This document shows, one piece after another, positions 37,379 to 46,543 of a DNA stretch of 64,000 bases. The notes beneath the pieces were generated by a model. It was given only the letters and a program-made list of their open reading frames with translations. It was not told the origin of the DNA and searched no databases. The DNA lies in assembly GCA_016869215.1 (NCBI GenBank), contig VGEP01000006.1, positions 1 through 64,000 of the forward strand. The letters are read 5' to 3'. The stretch's first letter is position 1. Each line of letters starts with the position of its first letter. A program made the translations under genes and the position numbers. The stretch is from Alphaproteobacteria bacterium (GTDB lineage: Bacteria; Pseudomonadota; Alphaproteobacteria; Rhizobiales; Xanthobacteraceae).

Positions 37379-37840
37379 TTAAGCCGCGTTGGCCGACGGC
37401 AACGACAGCACAGCGTGGAGCGCAGAGGTGTCGCGCGATTCACGGAGCTTTCTGGCCACCTCCGGATCGCGCAGCAGACGCGCGACGCGCGCCAGCGCCT
37501 TCAAGTGATCGGCGCCCGCACCTTCGGGGGCGAGCAGCAGGAACACCAGATCGACCGGCTGGCCGTCGAGCGCCTCGAAATCCACCGGGCGCTCCAGCCG
37601 CGCGAACAGCCCGAACACGTTGCCGAGCTTGGCGAGCTTGCCATGCGGAATCGCAACGCCGTTGCCGACACCGGTCGAGCCGAGCTTCTCGCGCTGCAGC
37701 AGAATCTCGAGGATTGTCTTGTCGCTTTGTCCGGTGAGTTCGGCCGCCTTGGCGGCGATCTCCTGCAACGCCTGCTTCTTCCCGTTGACCTTCAGGGCCG
37801 GGATGATGGCATTCGGCGCGACAAGTTCGGTGGTCGGCAT
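37379..37840 (-). CDS. ptsN: PTS IIA-like nitrogen regulatory protein EIIA-Ntr
   Basis: The terminal phosphoryl acceptor of the nitrogen PTS, a 153-residue regulator of potassium, phosphate and carbon/nitrogen balance. The phosphorylated histidine is His66 in VAIPHGKL. GSTGVGNGVAIPHG and FLLLAP are typical. The start MPTTELVAPNAI (37840) fits the family; the frame extends 10 codons. It closes the lptCAB-rpoN-hpf-ptsN cluster. Confidence 0.96.
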   Translation of the reverse strand: MPTTELVAPNAIIPALKVNGKKQALQEIAAKAAELTGQSDKTILEILLQREKLGSTGVGNGVAIPHGKLAKLGNVFGLFARLERPVDFEALDGQPVDLVFLLLAPEGAGADHLKALARVARLLRDPEVARKLRESRDTSALHAVLSLPSANAA

Positions 37841-37988
37841 GGAACCGGTCCGGAGTCGTACGGCAGTCAACAGGGGATGGATGAAAGGCGGCGGACCATA
37901 AGGACCGCCCCAGCAGCCGTCAATGCCCGCAGCAGCGCTTTGATTTTAGGCATGTTCCAGTTTTGCGGCTGCAAAAACCCGCGATGTA

Positions 37989-38585
37989 TCAAGCATCCGA
38001 CGGCGCGGGCGGGTCGATCCAGCCGACGTTTCCGTCAGCCCGCCGGTAAACGAAATTCACCCGGCCATGTCCGGCATGACGAAACACCATCACCGCGGCT
38101 CCGGTCATGTCGAGCTCGGTGACTGCTTCGCTGACCGACAGCCGTTTCAGCGACGTGGTCGATTCGGCGATGATCACCGGGTTGTATTCGCCGGCGTCGG
38201 CATCATGTTCGTCGCCGGGGGCCGCGATCACGTAGCTTGGCGCACCGATGTCGGGCTCGGGCGCGGCGCGCGCGCTGTTGCGGTGCGCCGCGTGATAGTC
38301 CTTGAGCCGCCGGTGATAGCGGCGCAGCCGCTTTTCCAGATTCACGGCGGCAAGGTCGGCGCTGAGATAGGCGTCGGCGGCCAACGCCTCCGCGCGCAGC
38401 ACGATGCCGGAATCGAGATGCACGACGCATTCGGTCTGGAAACCGAAGGCCTCCTTTCCGACGGTGACATGGCCGGAAAAACCGCCGTCGAAATACTTGT
38501 CCAGTGTGTCGTGAACGCGTGCGTTGATGCGCTCGCGCAACGCTTCGCCGACGTCGATGTTCTTTCCGGAAACGCGAAATGGCAT
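37989..38585 (-). CDS. hpf: Ribosome hibernation promoting factor, long form
   Basis: A 198-residue long HPF that dimerises 70S ribosomes into inactive 100S particles. The N-terminal ribosome-binding domain (MPFRVSGKNIDVGEALRERI ... VHLDSGIVLRAEA, about 1-105) is followed by a linker and the C-terminal dimerisation domain (SLKRLSVSEAVTELDMTGAAVMVFRHAGHGRVNFVYRRADGNVG). It is located between rpoN and ptsN as in most proteobacteria. Confidence 0.95.
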   Translation of the reverse strand: MPFRVSGKNIDVGEALRERINARVHDTLDKYFDGGFSGHVTVGKEAFGFQTECVVHLDSGIVLRAEALAADAYLSADLAAVNLEKRLRRYHRRLKDYHAAHRNSARAAPEPDIGAPSYVIAAPGDEHDADAGEYNPVIIAESTTSLKRLSVSEAVTELDMTGAAVMVFRHAGHGRVNFVYRRADGNVGWIDPPAPSDA

Positions 38586-38684
38586 GCGATGCCTCCGCAT
38601 GGCGCCCAAGCTCTTTTGTTGAGCTAGGAAGCGCCACCGATATTTTCAATGCGCGTTTGAGACGCGCCGGCAGCCAGTGCCGCC

Positions 38685-40247
38685 TTAGACCGTCTCCGCA
38701 AGCTTTTCGCGGCGGCGCTGCACCGACGACGGAATCCGCAAAGCCTCGCGATACTTGGCGACCGTGCGCCGTGCGATGTCGATTCCGGCGTTGCGCAGCC
38801 GGTCGACGATGGCATCGTCGGACAGCACGTCCGACGCGGTCTCGCCGTCGATCAGCTGCTTGATGCGGTGGCGGACCGATTCCGCCGAATGCGCCTCGCC
38901 GCCGTCGGCCGCGGCGATCGCGGAGGTGAAGAAATACTTCAGCTCGAAGATGCCGCGGTTGGTCGCGATGTACTTGTTGGCGGTGACGCGCGACACGGTC
39001 GATTCGTGCATGCCGATCGCGTCGGCGATGGCCTTGAGATTGAGCGGGCGCAGATGCTGGACGCCGTGCGTGAAGAACGCATCCTGCTGCTTGACGATCT
39101 CGGTCGACACCTTGAGGATCGTCTTGGCGCGCTGGTCGAGCGCACGCATCAGCCAGGTCGCGGACTGCAGGTTTTCGGCGAGATAGCTCTTGGCGCTGTC
39201 TCCCGCCGCGGACTTCGACAGCTCCGTATGATAGCGCTGGTTCACCAGAACCTTCGGCAGCGTGTCCGAATTCAGCTCGACGATGACGTTGCCGTCCGGA
39301 ACGCGGCGCACGAACACGTCCGGCACGATCGGCTGCACCACGGTCGAGCCGAAGGCGAGGCCGGGCTTGGGATTGAGCCGCCGGATCTCGGCGATCATCT
39401 CCGTCAGGTCCTCGTCGCCGACGCCGCAGACCCGGCGCAGCGATGCGAGGTCGCGCTTGGCGAGCAGGTCGAGCCGGCCGACCAGCGCCTGCATCGCGGG
39501 ATCGAAGCGGTCGCGGTCCCTGAGCTGGATGCTCAGGCATTCGGTGAGGTTGCGCGCGCACACGCCCGAAGGATCGAAGGTCTGCAGGATCGCAAGCACC
39601 GCTTCGACCTCGGCAAGCGGTGCGCCGAGCTTGTCGGCGACGCCTTCGAGATCGCCCGCGAGGTAGCCCGCTTCGTCGACCATATCGATAAGGTACTGGC
39701 CGACGATGCGGCGTTTCGGATCGGGGATCGCGAGCGCCATCTGCTCGGCGAGATGCCCGGCAAGCGTGGTCTCCGCCGATACAAAGGCTTCCAGATTGTA
39801 GTCGCCGACCTCGCGGCCGCCGCTGCCGGACGCGGCCCATTCGGAATAGGCCGCGGGCGCGTCGGGCTCCGGCTGCGCCGCGGGCCGCGGCGCCTCGTCG
39901 GGGAACTCGTTTTCGAGATCGGTGCCGAGCCGCTCTTCCATCGCGCTGCGGCTCGTCTCCAGATCTTCTCCGATCAAGTTTTCGCCGATCGGATTGTCGC
40001 CGGACCAGTCCGCGGAGGGCGCATCGGCGCCGCCTTCGGGCGCGGCCGTGGCGGCGTCGGACTCGGCTGCGGTGGCAGGCTCGCCTTCGCTCGCCCGCTC
40101 CAGGAGCGGGTTGCGTTCGAGTTCCCCTTCCACATAGGCGGCCAAGTCCAGGTTCGAGAGCTGCAGCAGCTTGATGGCTTGCATCAGCTGCGGCGTCATC
40201 ACGAGCGCCTGGCTCTGCCGCATTTCGAGTCGTTGCGTCAGCGCCAT
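38685..40247 (-). CDS. rpoN: RNA polymerase sigma-54 factor
   Basis: The 520-residue alternative sigma factor for enhancer-dependent promoters (nitrogen, flagella and others). Region I is Gln/Leu-rich (MALTQRLEMRQSQALVMTPQLMQAIKLLQLSNLDL), region II acidic (40-130), then the core-binding and DNA-binding domains. The RpoN box ARRTVAKYRE is at 492-501. It is preceded by an AT-rich 185 bp gap after lptB that contains an ACCGC-AAT-GCGGT hairpin. Confidence 0.98.
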   Translation of the reverse strand: MALTQRLEMRQSQALVMTPQLMQAIKLLQLSNLDLAAYVEGELERNPLLERASEGEPATAAESDAATAAPEGGADAPSADWSGDNPIGENLIGEDLETSRSAMEERLGTDLENEFPDEAPRPAAQPEPDAPAAYSEWAASGSGGREVGDYNLEAFVSAETTLAGHLAEQMALAIPDPKRRIVGQYLIDMVDEAGYLAGDLEGVADKLGAPLAEVEAVLAILQTFDPSGVCARNLTECLSIQLRDRDRFDPAMQALVGRLDLLAKRDLASLRRVCGVGDEDLTEMIAEIRRLNPKPGLAFGSTVVQPIVPDVFVRRVPDGNVIVELNSDTLPKVLVNQRYHTELSKSAAGDSAKSYLAENLQSATWLMRALDQRAKTILKVSTEIVKQQDAFFTHGVQHLRPLNLKAIADAIGMHESTVSRVTANKYIATNRGIFELKYFFTSAIAAADGGEAHSAESVRHRIKQLIDGETASDVLSDDAIVDRLRNAGIDIARRTVAKYREALRIPSSVQRRREKLAETV

Positions 40248-40432
40248 CGAATGACCGTAAGTTGGTCCGGTTCTTGCTTATATTGTTGCGTGGCGTCTGT
40301 ATACCGCAATGCGGTAAAAAATCTTAACCCACTGTTATAAAAAGAGTTTCCGGAAATTCTCCCCGCCGCCTCCGGCGCGGTTCCCGATTCGGCATGCGCG
40401 AATCCTGGGCAGTTCCGCTGCCGATTCCCGCC

Positions 40433-41575
40433 CTACAGCCGGAACTCCTCGCCGAGATACAGCCGCCGCACGTCGGGATTGTTGACGATGTCGTCGGGCC
40501 GGCCCTCCATCAGCACCTCGCCGGAATAAATGATGTAGGCGCGGTCGGTGAGGCCCAACGTCTCCCGGACATTGTGGTCGGTGATCAGCACGCCGATGCC
40601 GCGGTTGGTCAGGTGCCGCACCAGTGCCTGGAGATCGCCCACCGCGATCGGATCGATGCCGGCGAACGGCTCGTCGAGCAGCATGTAGTTCGGCCGCGAG
40701 GCCAGCGCGCGCGCGATTTCGACGCGGCGGCGCTCGCCGCCGGACAGCGCGATCGAGGGCGTCTTGCGCAGTCGCGCGATGCCGAATTCCTCCAGCAGCG
40801 CCTCGAGGTCCTGTTCGCGGCGCTTGCGGTTCGGCTCCACCACCTCCAGCACCGAGCGGATGTTGTCCTCGACATTGAGGCCGCGGAAGATCGATGCCTC
40901 CTGCGGCAGATAGCCGATGCCGAGCCGGGCGCGCTGGTACATCGGCAGCGCCGTCACGTCGTGGCCGTCGAGCTCGATCCGGCCGCGGTCGGCGGCGATC
41001 AGGCCGGTGATCATGTAGAAGATCGTGGTCTTGCCGGCGCCGTTCGGGCCGAGCAGGCCGACCGCCTCGCCGCGGCGCACGTAGAGGCTCGCGCCCTTGA
41101 CGACGCGGCGCGAGCCGAAGGTCTTTTCGACTGCGTGCGCCGCCAGATAGCCGTGCTGCACGGCCTGCTGCGGCGGCGGCTGGCGGGTGGCGTAGTCGTC
41201 GTGGCGCGGCTGGGCGTAGGCTTGCTGGGCGTATGGCTGCCCGCTTTGGTGCTGTTGGGCGAGCTGCTGTTCCGCGTATTGCCGCTCCAGATACCGCTGC
41301 TCCGCGTACTGCTGCTCGGCATAGGCATGATCGGCGGGATGACGTTGGGCCCGCATCTGCGGGCCGGCGCGGGGGATGCGTTCGGTCCGGCCGGGAAACA
41401 TCGGACCCGCCGTCGTCTGCAGATCGATCCGCCACCCGCCGTCCCGCGGCGCCGGCGTGCGGGCCCGCACGGGCGCGCGGCGCCGCCGAAACAACGTGAG
41501 CAGGTCGTCGAGCACGTCTGCTGTCCAGCTCCGATTCGGTGCCGCCCTGATAGTCGCTCGAAGGTGGCCTTTCAA
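40433..41575 (-). CDS. lptB: LPS export ABC transporter ATP-binding protein LptB with a long N-terminal extension
   Basis: The cytoplasmic ATPase that, with LptF/LptG, extracts LPS from the inner membrane. The ABC domain occupies about residues 144-380: Walker A GPNGAGKTT (176-184), LPQEASIFR, signature LSGGERRRVEIARAL, Walker B YMLLDEPFAGIDP and H-loop ITDHNVRE. Ahead of it is an extension of about 145 residues, basic at first and then Gln/Tyr/Ala-rich with YAEQQ, YAEQR, YAEQQ, YAQQA units (85-120), absent from E. coli LptB (241 aa). The upstream ATG 41575 is kept because the frame is continuous, but an internal start is possible. Confidence 0.93.
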   Translation of the reverse strand: MKGHLRATIRAAPNRSWTADVLDDLLTLFRRRRAPVRARTPAPRDGGWRIDLQTTAGPMFPGRTERIPRAGPQMRAQRHPADHAYAEQQYAEQRYLERQYAEQQLAQQHQSGQPYAQQAYAQPRHDDYATRQPPPQQAVQHGYLAAHAVEKTFGSRRVVKGASLYVRRGEAVGLLGPNGAGKTTIFYMITGLIAADRGRIELDGHDVTALPMYQRARLGIGYLPQEASIFRGLNVEDNIRSVLEVVEPNRKRREQDLEALLEEFGIARLRKTPSIALSGGERRRVEIARALASRPNYMLLDEPFAGIDPIAVGDLQALVRHLTNRGIGVLITDHNVRETLGLTDRAYIIYSGEVLMEGRPDDIVNNPDVRRLYLGEEFRL

Positions 41576-41594
41576 TGTCGGCGTCGCAAAGCCG

Positions 41595-42293
41595 TTAATT
41601 GGGCGAGAGCGACCGCGGCGGTCCGATGCGCGGCGGGGGCGGCAGCAGCCCCGGCTGCGCCTGCTGCGGCCCGCCCTGTTGCGGCTGTTGCTGTTGCTGC
41701 TGTTGTTGCGGCTGCTGCTGGATAAGCATCCGCACCTGACCCTGCGATTTTCCTGCCTCGACCCGCGACACGCCGGTGGTCAGGTTCACCACCAGACGAT
41801 CCCCGCGCATCACGTTCTTGCCCTGGCTGACGATCACGTTGCCGACCAGGGTCACGGTGTTGGCGCGCATGTCGAACAGGCCGGTGTCGCCGGTCGCGGT
41901 GTGGTCCTTCTGGGTGACGGTGACGCCGCCGCGCGCTTCCAGCCGGCTGATCTGCTGGCTGCCGCCGGGCCCCGGCGACGCCGCGCGCATCGCGCCCGAT
42001 CCGCCCTGGCCTTCGTAGAACACCACGAGAGTCCGGCAGCGCATGGTCGTGTCGCCCTGCACGACCTTCACGTTGCCGCTGAAGGTGGCAACCTTGTCCT
42101 TGTCGCGCACTTCCAGCGACGAAGCCTCGATCTGCACCGGCTGATCGCGATTCTGCGAGAAGCCCTGCAGCGCGTTGGGAACGCCGCGGTTGGTCGCTTG
42201 CGCATTCGCGTCCGGCGCGGCCCATACGGCGACCGCTGCGGCGATCGCGGCGCCGAAGCAGGCACACCGGCCATGCGCGAAACGTCCCGTCAT
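41595..42293 (-). CDS. lptA: LPS transport periplasmic protein LptA
   Basis: The periplasmic bridge of the Lpt machine. A signal peptide (about 1-31, ending near DANAQA) precedes an OstA-type beta-jellyroll: QPVQIEASSLEVRDKDKVATFSGNVKVVQGDTTMRC and GDTGLFDMRANTVTLVGNVIVSQGKNVMRGDRLVVNL. The C-terminus is low complexity, with a polyglutamine run (about 195-206) and Pro-rich end. It overlaps lptC by 4 bp. Confidence 0.93.
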   Translation of the reverse strand: MTGRFAHGRCACFGAAIAAAVAVWAAPDANAQATNRGVPNALQGFSQNRDQPVQIEASSLEVRDKDKVATFSGNVKVVQGDTTMRCRTLVVFYEGQGGSGAMRAASPGPGGSQQISRLEARGGVTVTQKDHTATGDTGLFDMRANTVTLVGNVIVSQGKNVMRGDRLVVNLTTGVSRVEAGKSQGQVRMLIQQQPQQQQQQQQPQQGGPQQAQPGLLPPPPRIGPPRSLSPN

Positions 42294-43006
42294 TGCCGGA
42301 CCGCCGGCTGGCCATCGGCATTCATCGCCTCTGGTGGGAGGTCCATCCTGACGCCACCGTCGAAACGCACGACCTCGCCCGCTTTGACGACTTCGAGCCG
42401 GTTGGCGTTGAGCTTGCCCTGAAGCATTCGCACCTCGACCGGCCGGTCGGAGACCACGTCGCCGCTACCGGTGTCGATCACCGCTTCGCTGAGCTGCACT
42501 TCGTAGCCGCCGGTCGATTGCAGCACGATGTTGCGGCCGAGCTTCAGCACACCCGACTTGCGGTCGAAGGTGCCGTCCGCCGCGGTCAGGTTCACCGTGT
42601 TCTTGTCTTCGGTCTGAATCTTGGCGCGGATGTCCTGCAGTTCGACGACATTCGGATTGGTCATGTCCTGCGCCGCCGAGTGAGCAGTGAACTCGTACCA
42701 GCGGGCGTCGCGGGTGTAGCCGCTGAGCTTGGGCGCCTGCATGGTGATCTTGGTTCCGGAGATCACGAACTTGCCGTCGACGCCGGGCAGACGCACCAGT
42801 AGCCGTAGCGGATCGAGCCAGGCCGACAGCATGAAGCCGCCGAGCAGCAGCACGATCGCCGACGGCACCGCGACGCGCAGCAGCCGCACCCTGCGGCTGT
42901 GCCGCATGGCGCGCCGGAATACGCGCTCGCCGGCGCCACGCCCGCCGGCCGAGTAACCGCGCTCCTGCATTGGATCGAACGCCGATGTGCTGGACAGGCT
43001 GTTCAT
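42290..43006 (-). CDS. lptC: LPS export protein LptC
   Basis: A 238-residue bitopic inner-membrane protein that passes LPS from LptFG to LptA. A basic cytoplasmic N-terminus (RRAMRHSRRVRLLR) is followed by one membrane helix at about 45-65 and a periplasmic jellyroll (ISGTKITMQAPKLSGYTRDARWYEFTA ... LNANRLEVVKAGEVVRFDGGVRM). First gene of the lptC-lptA-lptB set; its stop overlaps lptA by 4 bp. Confidence 0.93.
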   Translation of the reverse strand: MNSLSSTSAFDPMQERGYSAGGRGAGERVFRRAMRHSRRVRLLRVAVPSAIVLLLGGFMLSAWLDPLRLLVRLPGVDGKFVISGTKITMQAPKLSGYTRDARWYEFTAHSAAQDMTNPNVVELQDIRAKIQTEDKNTVNLTAADGTFDRKSGVLKLGRNIVLQSTGGYEVQLSEAVIDTGSGDVVSDRPVEVRMLQGKLNANRLEVVKAGEVVRFDGGVRMDLPPEAMNADGQPAVRQ

Positions 43007-43146
43007 CCCCGCATTGTAGAATCGGCTGCCGCGACCTTCATATCACGGTTCGGAGAAGGCCATTCCGCCCCGCCCGGAGCGGGACCGGCCACCCCCACCG
43101 CCGGGATGCTCGGCCGGGATTATGGCCCGCACGCGGCCAAAGCCGG

Positions 43147-43764
43147 TCAGGAATGGGCGAAGATGTCTTCGGCGGCCCAGCCGGCCAGATCGAGCCGCGC
43201 GCGGTCCGGCAGGAACCGGAAGCAGGCCGCGGCCAGTTCCGCCCGGCCTTCCCGCGCCAGCATGACATCGAGCTTGTCCTTCAGCGCATGCAGATGCAGC
43301 ACGTCGGAGGCGGCATAGGCGAGCTGGGCGTCGCTGAGCTTCTCGGCGCCCCAGTCCGACGACTGCTGCTGCTTGGACATGTCGACACCGAGCAGCTCGC
43401 GCGCCAGGTCCTTCAAGCCGTGCTTGTCGGTGTAGGTGCGCGCCAGACGCGACGCGGTGCGCGTGCAGTAGAGCGGCTCCGGCATGACGCCGAGCGCGTT
43501 TGAGAGCATGGCGATGTCGAAGCGCGCGAAGTGGAAAATCTTGAGCACCTTCGAATCGGCAAGCAGCCGCTTCAAATTCGGCGCGTTGGGTTTCCCCGGC
43601 GGAAGCTGCACGATGTCGGCGGAGCCGTCGCCCGGCGAAAGCTGCACCACGCAAAGCCGGTCGCGGCGCGAGTCGAGGCCCATGGTCTCGGTGTCGATCG
43701 CGACGGAGGGACCCTTGTAGCGGTCGAGGTCGGGGAGGTCACCGCGGTGCAGCCGGATGGTCAT
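43147..43764 (-). CDS. rnd: Short ribonuclease D-like DEDDy 3'-5' exonuclease
   Basis: A 205-residue protein consisting only of the exonuclease domain: DTETMGL (motif I, 24-30), FHFARFDIAML (motif II) and YAASDVLHL (motif III, Tyr). HRDC domains of E. coli RNase D are missing, which is the usual short form in Rhizobiales. It would trim tRNA or other structured RNA 3' ends. It lies 140 bp upstream of lptC in the same direction. Confidence 0.9.
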   Translation of the reverse strand: MTIRLHRGDLPDLDRYKGPSVAIDTETMGLDSRRDRLCVVQLSPGDGSADIVQLPPGKPNAPNLKRLLADSKVLKIFHFARFDIAMLSNALGVMPEPLYCTRTASRLARTYTDKHGLKDLARELLGVDMSKQQQSSDWGAEKLSDAQLAYAASDVLHLHALKDKLDVMLAREGRAELAAACFRFLPDRARLDLAGWAAEDIFAHS

Positions 43765-43795
43765 GCAGTCTGTCTACCTCAAACGCGGTTGCAAT

Positions 43796-44902
43796 CTAGT
43801 GAACGGGCGTCTGCTGCCCGCCGTTCTCGGCGAGCGCCTCTTCCCGGTACAGGTCCAGGGCCTTCATCGACGGAATGTCGCTGAACGAGAACAGCACCGC
43901 GTCATCGCGGTCGGAGGCATTGGCGTGCTCGTGCCAAGCCCATGACGGGACGACGAAAATATCGTTCTTCTTCCAGTCGTAGCGGCGTCCGGCAATGACC
44001 GAATGGCCGCTGCCCTTGGCCACCGTATAGACGACCGATCCGGTGTGGCGGTGCGCCTTGGTGCGCTCGCCGGCGCGCAGCAATTGAATGCAGGCGCCGA
44101 GCGTCTTCATCACCGGACCGCCGGTCGCCGGGTTGACGTACTGCATCATGATGCCGTCGTAGGGCGAGCCGTCGCTCGCCTTCGACGCCTTCTGCAGCGT
44201 CTCGTAGGTGCGGCCCCATTCGTACTTGAACAGCGGCGAGTAGGGCTTGTTCCATCCCTCGCCGCCCGCCGGCAGCAAGCCCGGCCCGCCGTAGAGCGCC
44301 ACCGTGTCGTCGACCGGCGTATTGGATTTCTGCACGTGCTCGGGATGCACCGCGTAGAAATTGGCGTCGAGCTGGTTGACCAGCAGCATGTCGAGGCCGT
44401 CCTGCCAGATCGTGGTGTCGCCGCCCGCATCGACGCCGTGATCGTGCCAGGTGCCGTTCGGCGTGATGACGAAATCGCCGCCGTTCAATTCCATCTTGTG
44501 GCCGTCGACCACTGTGTAGGCGCCGCGGCCCTCGATGATGAAGCGCAGCGCCGACGAGGCGTGGCTGTGGGCGGTCGCAAACTCGCCGGGCCGCATCACT
44601 TGAAGTCCGCTGTAGAGCCAGCCGACGCAGGCCGAGGTGCCCTTGCGCCCCGGATTCTCCAGCGCGATCACGCGGCGGCCGGCCTTTTCCGGGCTAACGA
44701 GGTCGAGTGCTTTCAGCACCAGCGGGCGCATCGCCTCGTAGCGCCACACCGTCGGCAGCGACGCAGGCTTCGGCTGCCAGGGTTCGATGTCGTTGGCGAC
44801 GGTCCAGAGCGCGTAACTCTCCTGCCGTCCGAGCTCGGCGTAGTAGCGCTCGAGCTCCGGCGTGTCCTCGACATTGGCCCGGCCGATCGTATCTTCGCGC
44901 AT
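43796..44902 (-). CDS. Bicupin ring-cleaving dioxygenase, gentisate 1,2-dioxygenase-like
   Basis: A 368-residue bicupin related to gentisate 1,2-dioxygenase and 1-hydroxy-2-naphthoate dioxygenase. The N-terminal cupin has AHSHASSALRFIIEG with the two iron histidines and NGTWHDHG for the third. The C-terminal cupin has KAHRHTGSVVYTVAKG and WAWHEHAN. The start MREDTIGRANVEDTPELERYY (44902) fits the family; the frame extends 32 codons more. Substrate is probably a hydroxylated aromatic acid such as gentisate or salicylate, but neighbours do not settle it. Confidence 0.83.
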   Translation of the reverse strand: MREDTIGRANVEDTPELERYYAELGRQESYALWTVANDIEPWQPKPASLPTVWRYEAMRPLVLKALDLVSPEKAGRRVIALENPGRKGTSACVGWLYSGLQVMRPGEFATAHSHASSALRFIIEGRGAYTVVDGHKMELNGGDFVITPNGTWHDHGVDAGGDTTIWQDGLDMLLVNQLDANFYAVHPEHVQKSNTPVDDTVALYGGPGLLPAGGEGWNKPYSPLFKYEWGRTYETLQKASKASDGSPYDGIMMQYVNPATGGPVMKTLGACIQLLRAGERTKAHRHTGSVVYTVAKGSGHSVIAGRRYDWKKNDIFVVPSWAWHEHANASDRDDAVLFSFSDIPSMKALDLYREEALAENGGQQTPVH

Positions 44903-45096
44903 GGGCTGCTCCCGGATTTCCCCTAACCCATTGAGTTTACATTGTTCTTGGAGGGTGGGGACCGGCCCAGATGTACCAGCCCCGGCCATTCGCCGCAAGC
45001 GGCGCGCAGGTGGCGCTCCGGACTAGCCACAATGCGGACGGTGTTTCCGTGTGGGGTCTGCGCGCGCGGGGGCGTCACACCAAAACCGGACATCGC

Positions 45097-45945
45097 ATGG
45101 CAGCCGACGACGTTGCGGCCTACTACGACGAACTGCATCGCTGGACAGCGAAGGACAAAGGCTTCCAGGTCTTTTCCGGATTCGAGAACGACACCATCCA
45201 TCGCTTCCTGATCGACGAGGCGACCGGCGCGTTCTCGCCCGACACGATCTACAAGTTCATCGACCCGCACATCAAAGCGGTGGGCGCGCCGCGCGGGCTC
45301 GACGCCGGCTGCGGCTACGGCGGCACGGTGTTCCGCTGCCTGAAGGTGCATGGCGGGCGCTGGACCGGCATCACGATTTCGCAGGAGCAGGTGGACTATG
45401 CGCGCGGCATCGCCAAGGCACGTGGTGTGGCGCGCGGCGTCGGGCCGGCTGCGGAGTTCTATCTGTTGTCCTACGACGCGCCGCTGCCCGGCCGTTACAA
45501 CGTCATGGTCGCGATCGAAAGCTTGATCCATTCCGCCGATCCGGCGAAGACCATCGCCAATCTCGCGTCCGCGCTCGAGCCCGGCGGCCGGCTGGTCGTC
45601 GTGGACGACATGCCGCTCGACGACGTGCCCGAACGCGACCGCGCGCTGCTCGGCGACTTCAAGCGCGCCTGGCGCTGCCCGATCACGCCCTCGGCCTCGG
45701 GCTGGATCGCAGTAGCGCAGCGCGCGGGCCTGCGGCTCATGGAGCGCATCGACCTCTCGCACCTGATGAAGCCGCGCGCGGAGGCCGACCTCGACGCGGC
45801 GCTGGCGGATTTGTCGTCGCAGCGCGCGGGAAAGACGGAGCAGGGATTTGGGAGACTCAGCGACGCCGAGATCGGCGGGCTGCATTTGGAACGGCTGCTC
45901 GGGAGGGGGACGGTGAGGTATGTGATGTTGGTGTTTAGGCGGTAG
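45097..45945 (+). CDS. SAM-dependent class I methyltransferase
   Basis: A 282-residue methyltransferase counted from MAADDVAAYYDELHRWTAKD. The frame is open from 44971, and 42 more residues without recognisable content are possible. Motif I is GLDAGCGYGGTVF; post-I WTGITISQEQVDYA is reminiscent of UbiE/CFA-type small-molecule methyltransferases; motif II is YNVMVAIESLIHSADP and motif III LEPGGRLVVVDDMP. Substrate unknown. No biosynthetic cluster is apparent. Confidence 0.82.
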   Translation: MAADDVAAYYDELHRWTAKDKGFQVFSGFENDTIHRFLIDEATGAFSPDTIYKFIDPHIKAVGAPRGLDAGCGYGGTVFRCLKVHGGRWTGITISQEQVDYARGIAKARGVARGVGPAAEFYLLSYDAPLPGRYNVMVAIESLIHSADPAKTIANLASALEPGGRLVVVDDMPLDDVPERDRALLGDFKRAWRCPITPSASGWIAVAQRAGLRLMERIDLSHLMKPRAEADLDAALADLSSQRAGKTEQGFGRLSDAEIGGLHLERLLGRGTVRYVMLVFRR

Positions 45946-45977
45946 GATTGGTTGAATCTTTGCCGGGAGCTTCAAAT

Positions 45978-46448
45978 ATGGAAGCCGCGCTGTTGTGGTT
46001 TGGAGCCGCTTTGGTTGGCACGTTGTTTCGCCAAGTAATGCGTTTTCAAGAAGCGCTAGCCGAGCTGGCGCGAAACATGGCTGTTGCTGAAGGCTCTCAA
46101 TCGCGACCGATAAATTACCAGAACAGCATTACACCGCCGTGGCTGGTCAAGCTTTGGATAGCTTTGGCAATCCTACTGGCCGCGCTCCTGCTAGCGACTT
46201 GGTTCTATCAGGGCATCCTAGCGACAATGTTAGGTGGCGTGTGTTTCTTATTCGGTATGCTCGCCTCTGGAGTGGGGAGCATGATTCTATCGCGACCACA
46301 TTATCTGACCTACTATCGCTTGGCATTTCACACACTGGCCAATCGTGAAGCAGACTATCGCCGGGACGGCGACATTTTGCGCGCAGATGCCGCCCGCCAT
46401 TTCCAAGGTCTGATGAAGCTGATCGTCGGCGATCAGCTAGGACGCTGA
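45978..46448 (+). CDS. Hypothetical membrane protein next to tRNA-Leu
   Basis: A 156-residue protein, not recognised. Two or three hydrophobic segments: a weak one at the N-terminus (AALLWFGAALVGTLF) and two close ones (about 58-77 LWIALAILLAALLLATWFY, and 80-104 GILATMLGGVCFLFGMLASGV). The tail is soluble with YYRLAFHTLANREADYRRDGD. ATG 45978 has GGAG 8 nt upstream; a TTG at 45948 is an alternative. Base composition is visibly lower in GC than both neighbours. It ends 10 bp before the 3' end of tRNA-Leu. Confidence 0.65.
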   Translation: MEAALLWFGAALVGTLFRQVMRFQEALAELARNMAVAEGSQSRPINYQNSITPPWLVKLWIALAILLAALLLATWFYQGILATMLGGVCFLFGMLASGVGSMILSRPHYLTYYRLAFHTLANREADYRRDGDILRADAARHFQGLMKLIVGDQLGR

Positions 46449-46458
46449 CCGAACGAGC

Positions 46459-46543
46459 TGGTGCCCGGAAAGGGACTCGAACCCCTACGCCTCGCGGCGC
46501 CAGTACCTGAAACTGGTGCGTCTACCAATTCCGCCACCCGGGC
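46459..46543 (-). tRNA. tRNA-Leu (anticodon CAG)
   Basis: An 85-nt class II tRNA on the minus strand: acceptor GCCCGGG/TCCGGGC, D-arm GGCGGAATTGGTAGAC, anticodon stem CCAGT/ACTGG with loop TTCAGGT (CAG, reading CUG), a variable arm GCGCCGCGAGGCGT, T-arm around GGGTTCGAGTCCC, and encoded CCA (46459-46461). Confidence 0.96.
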
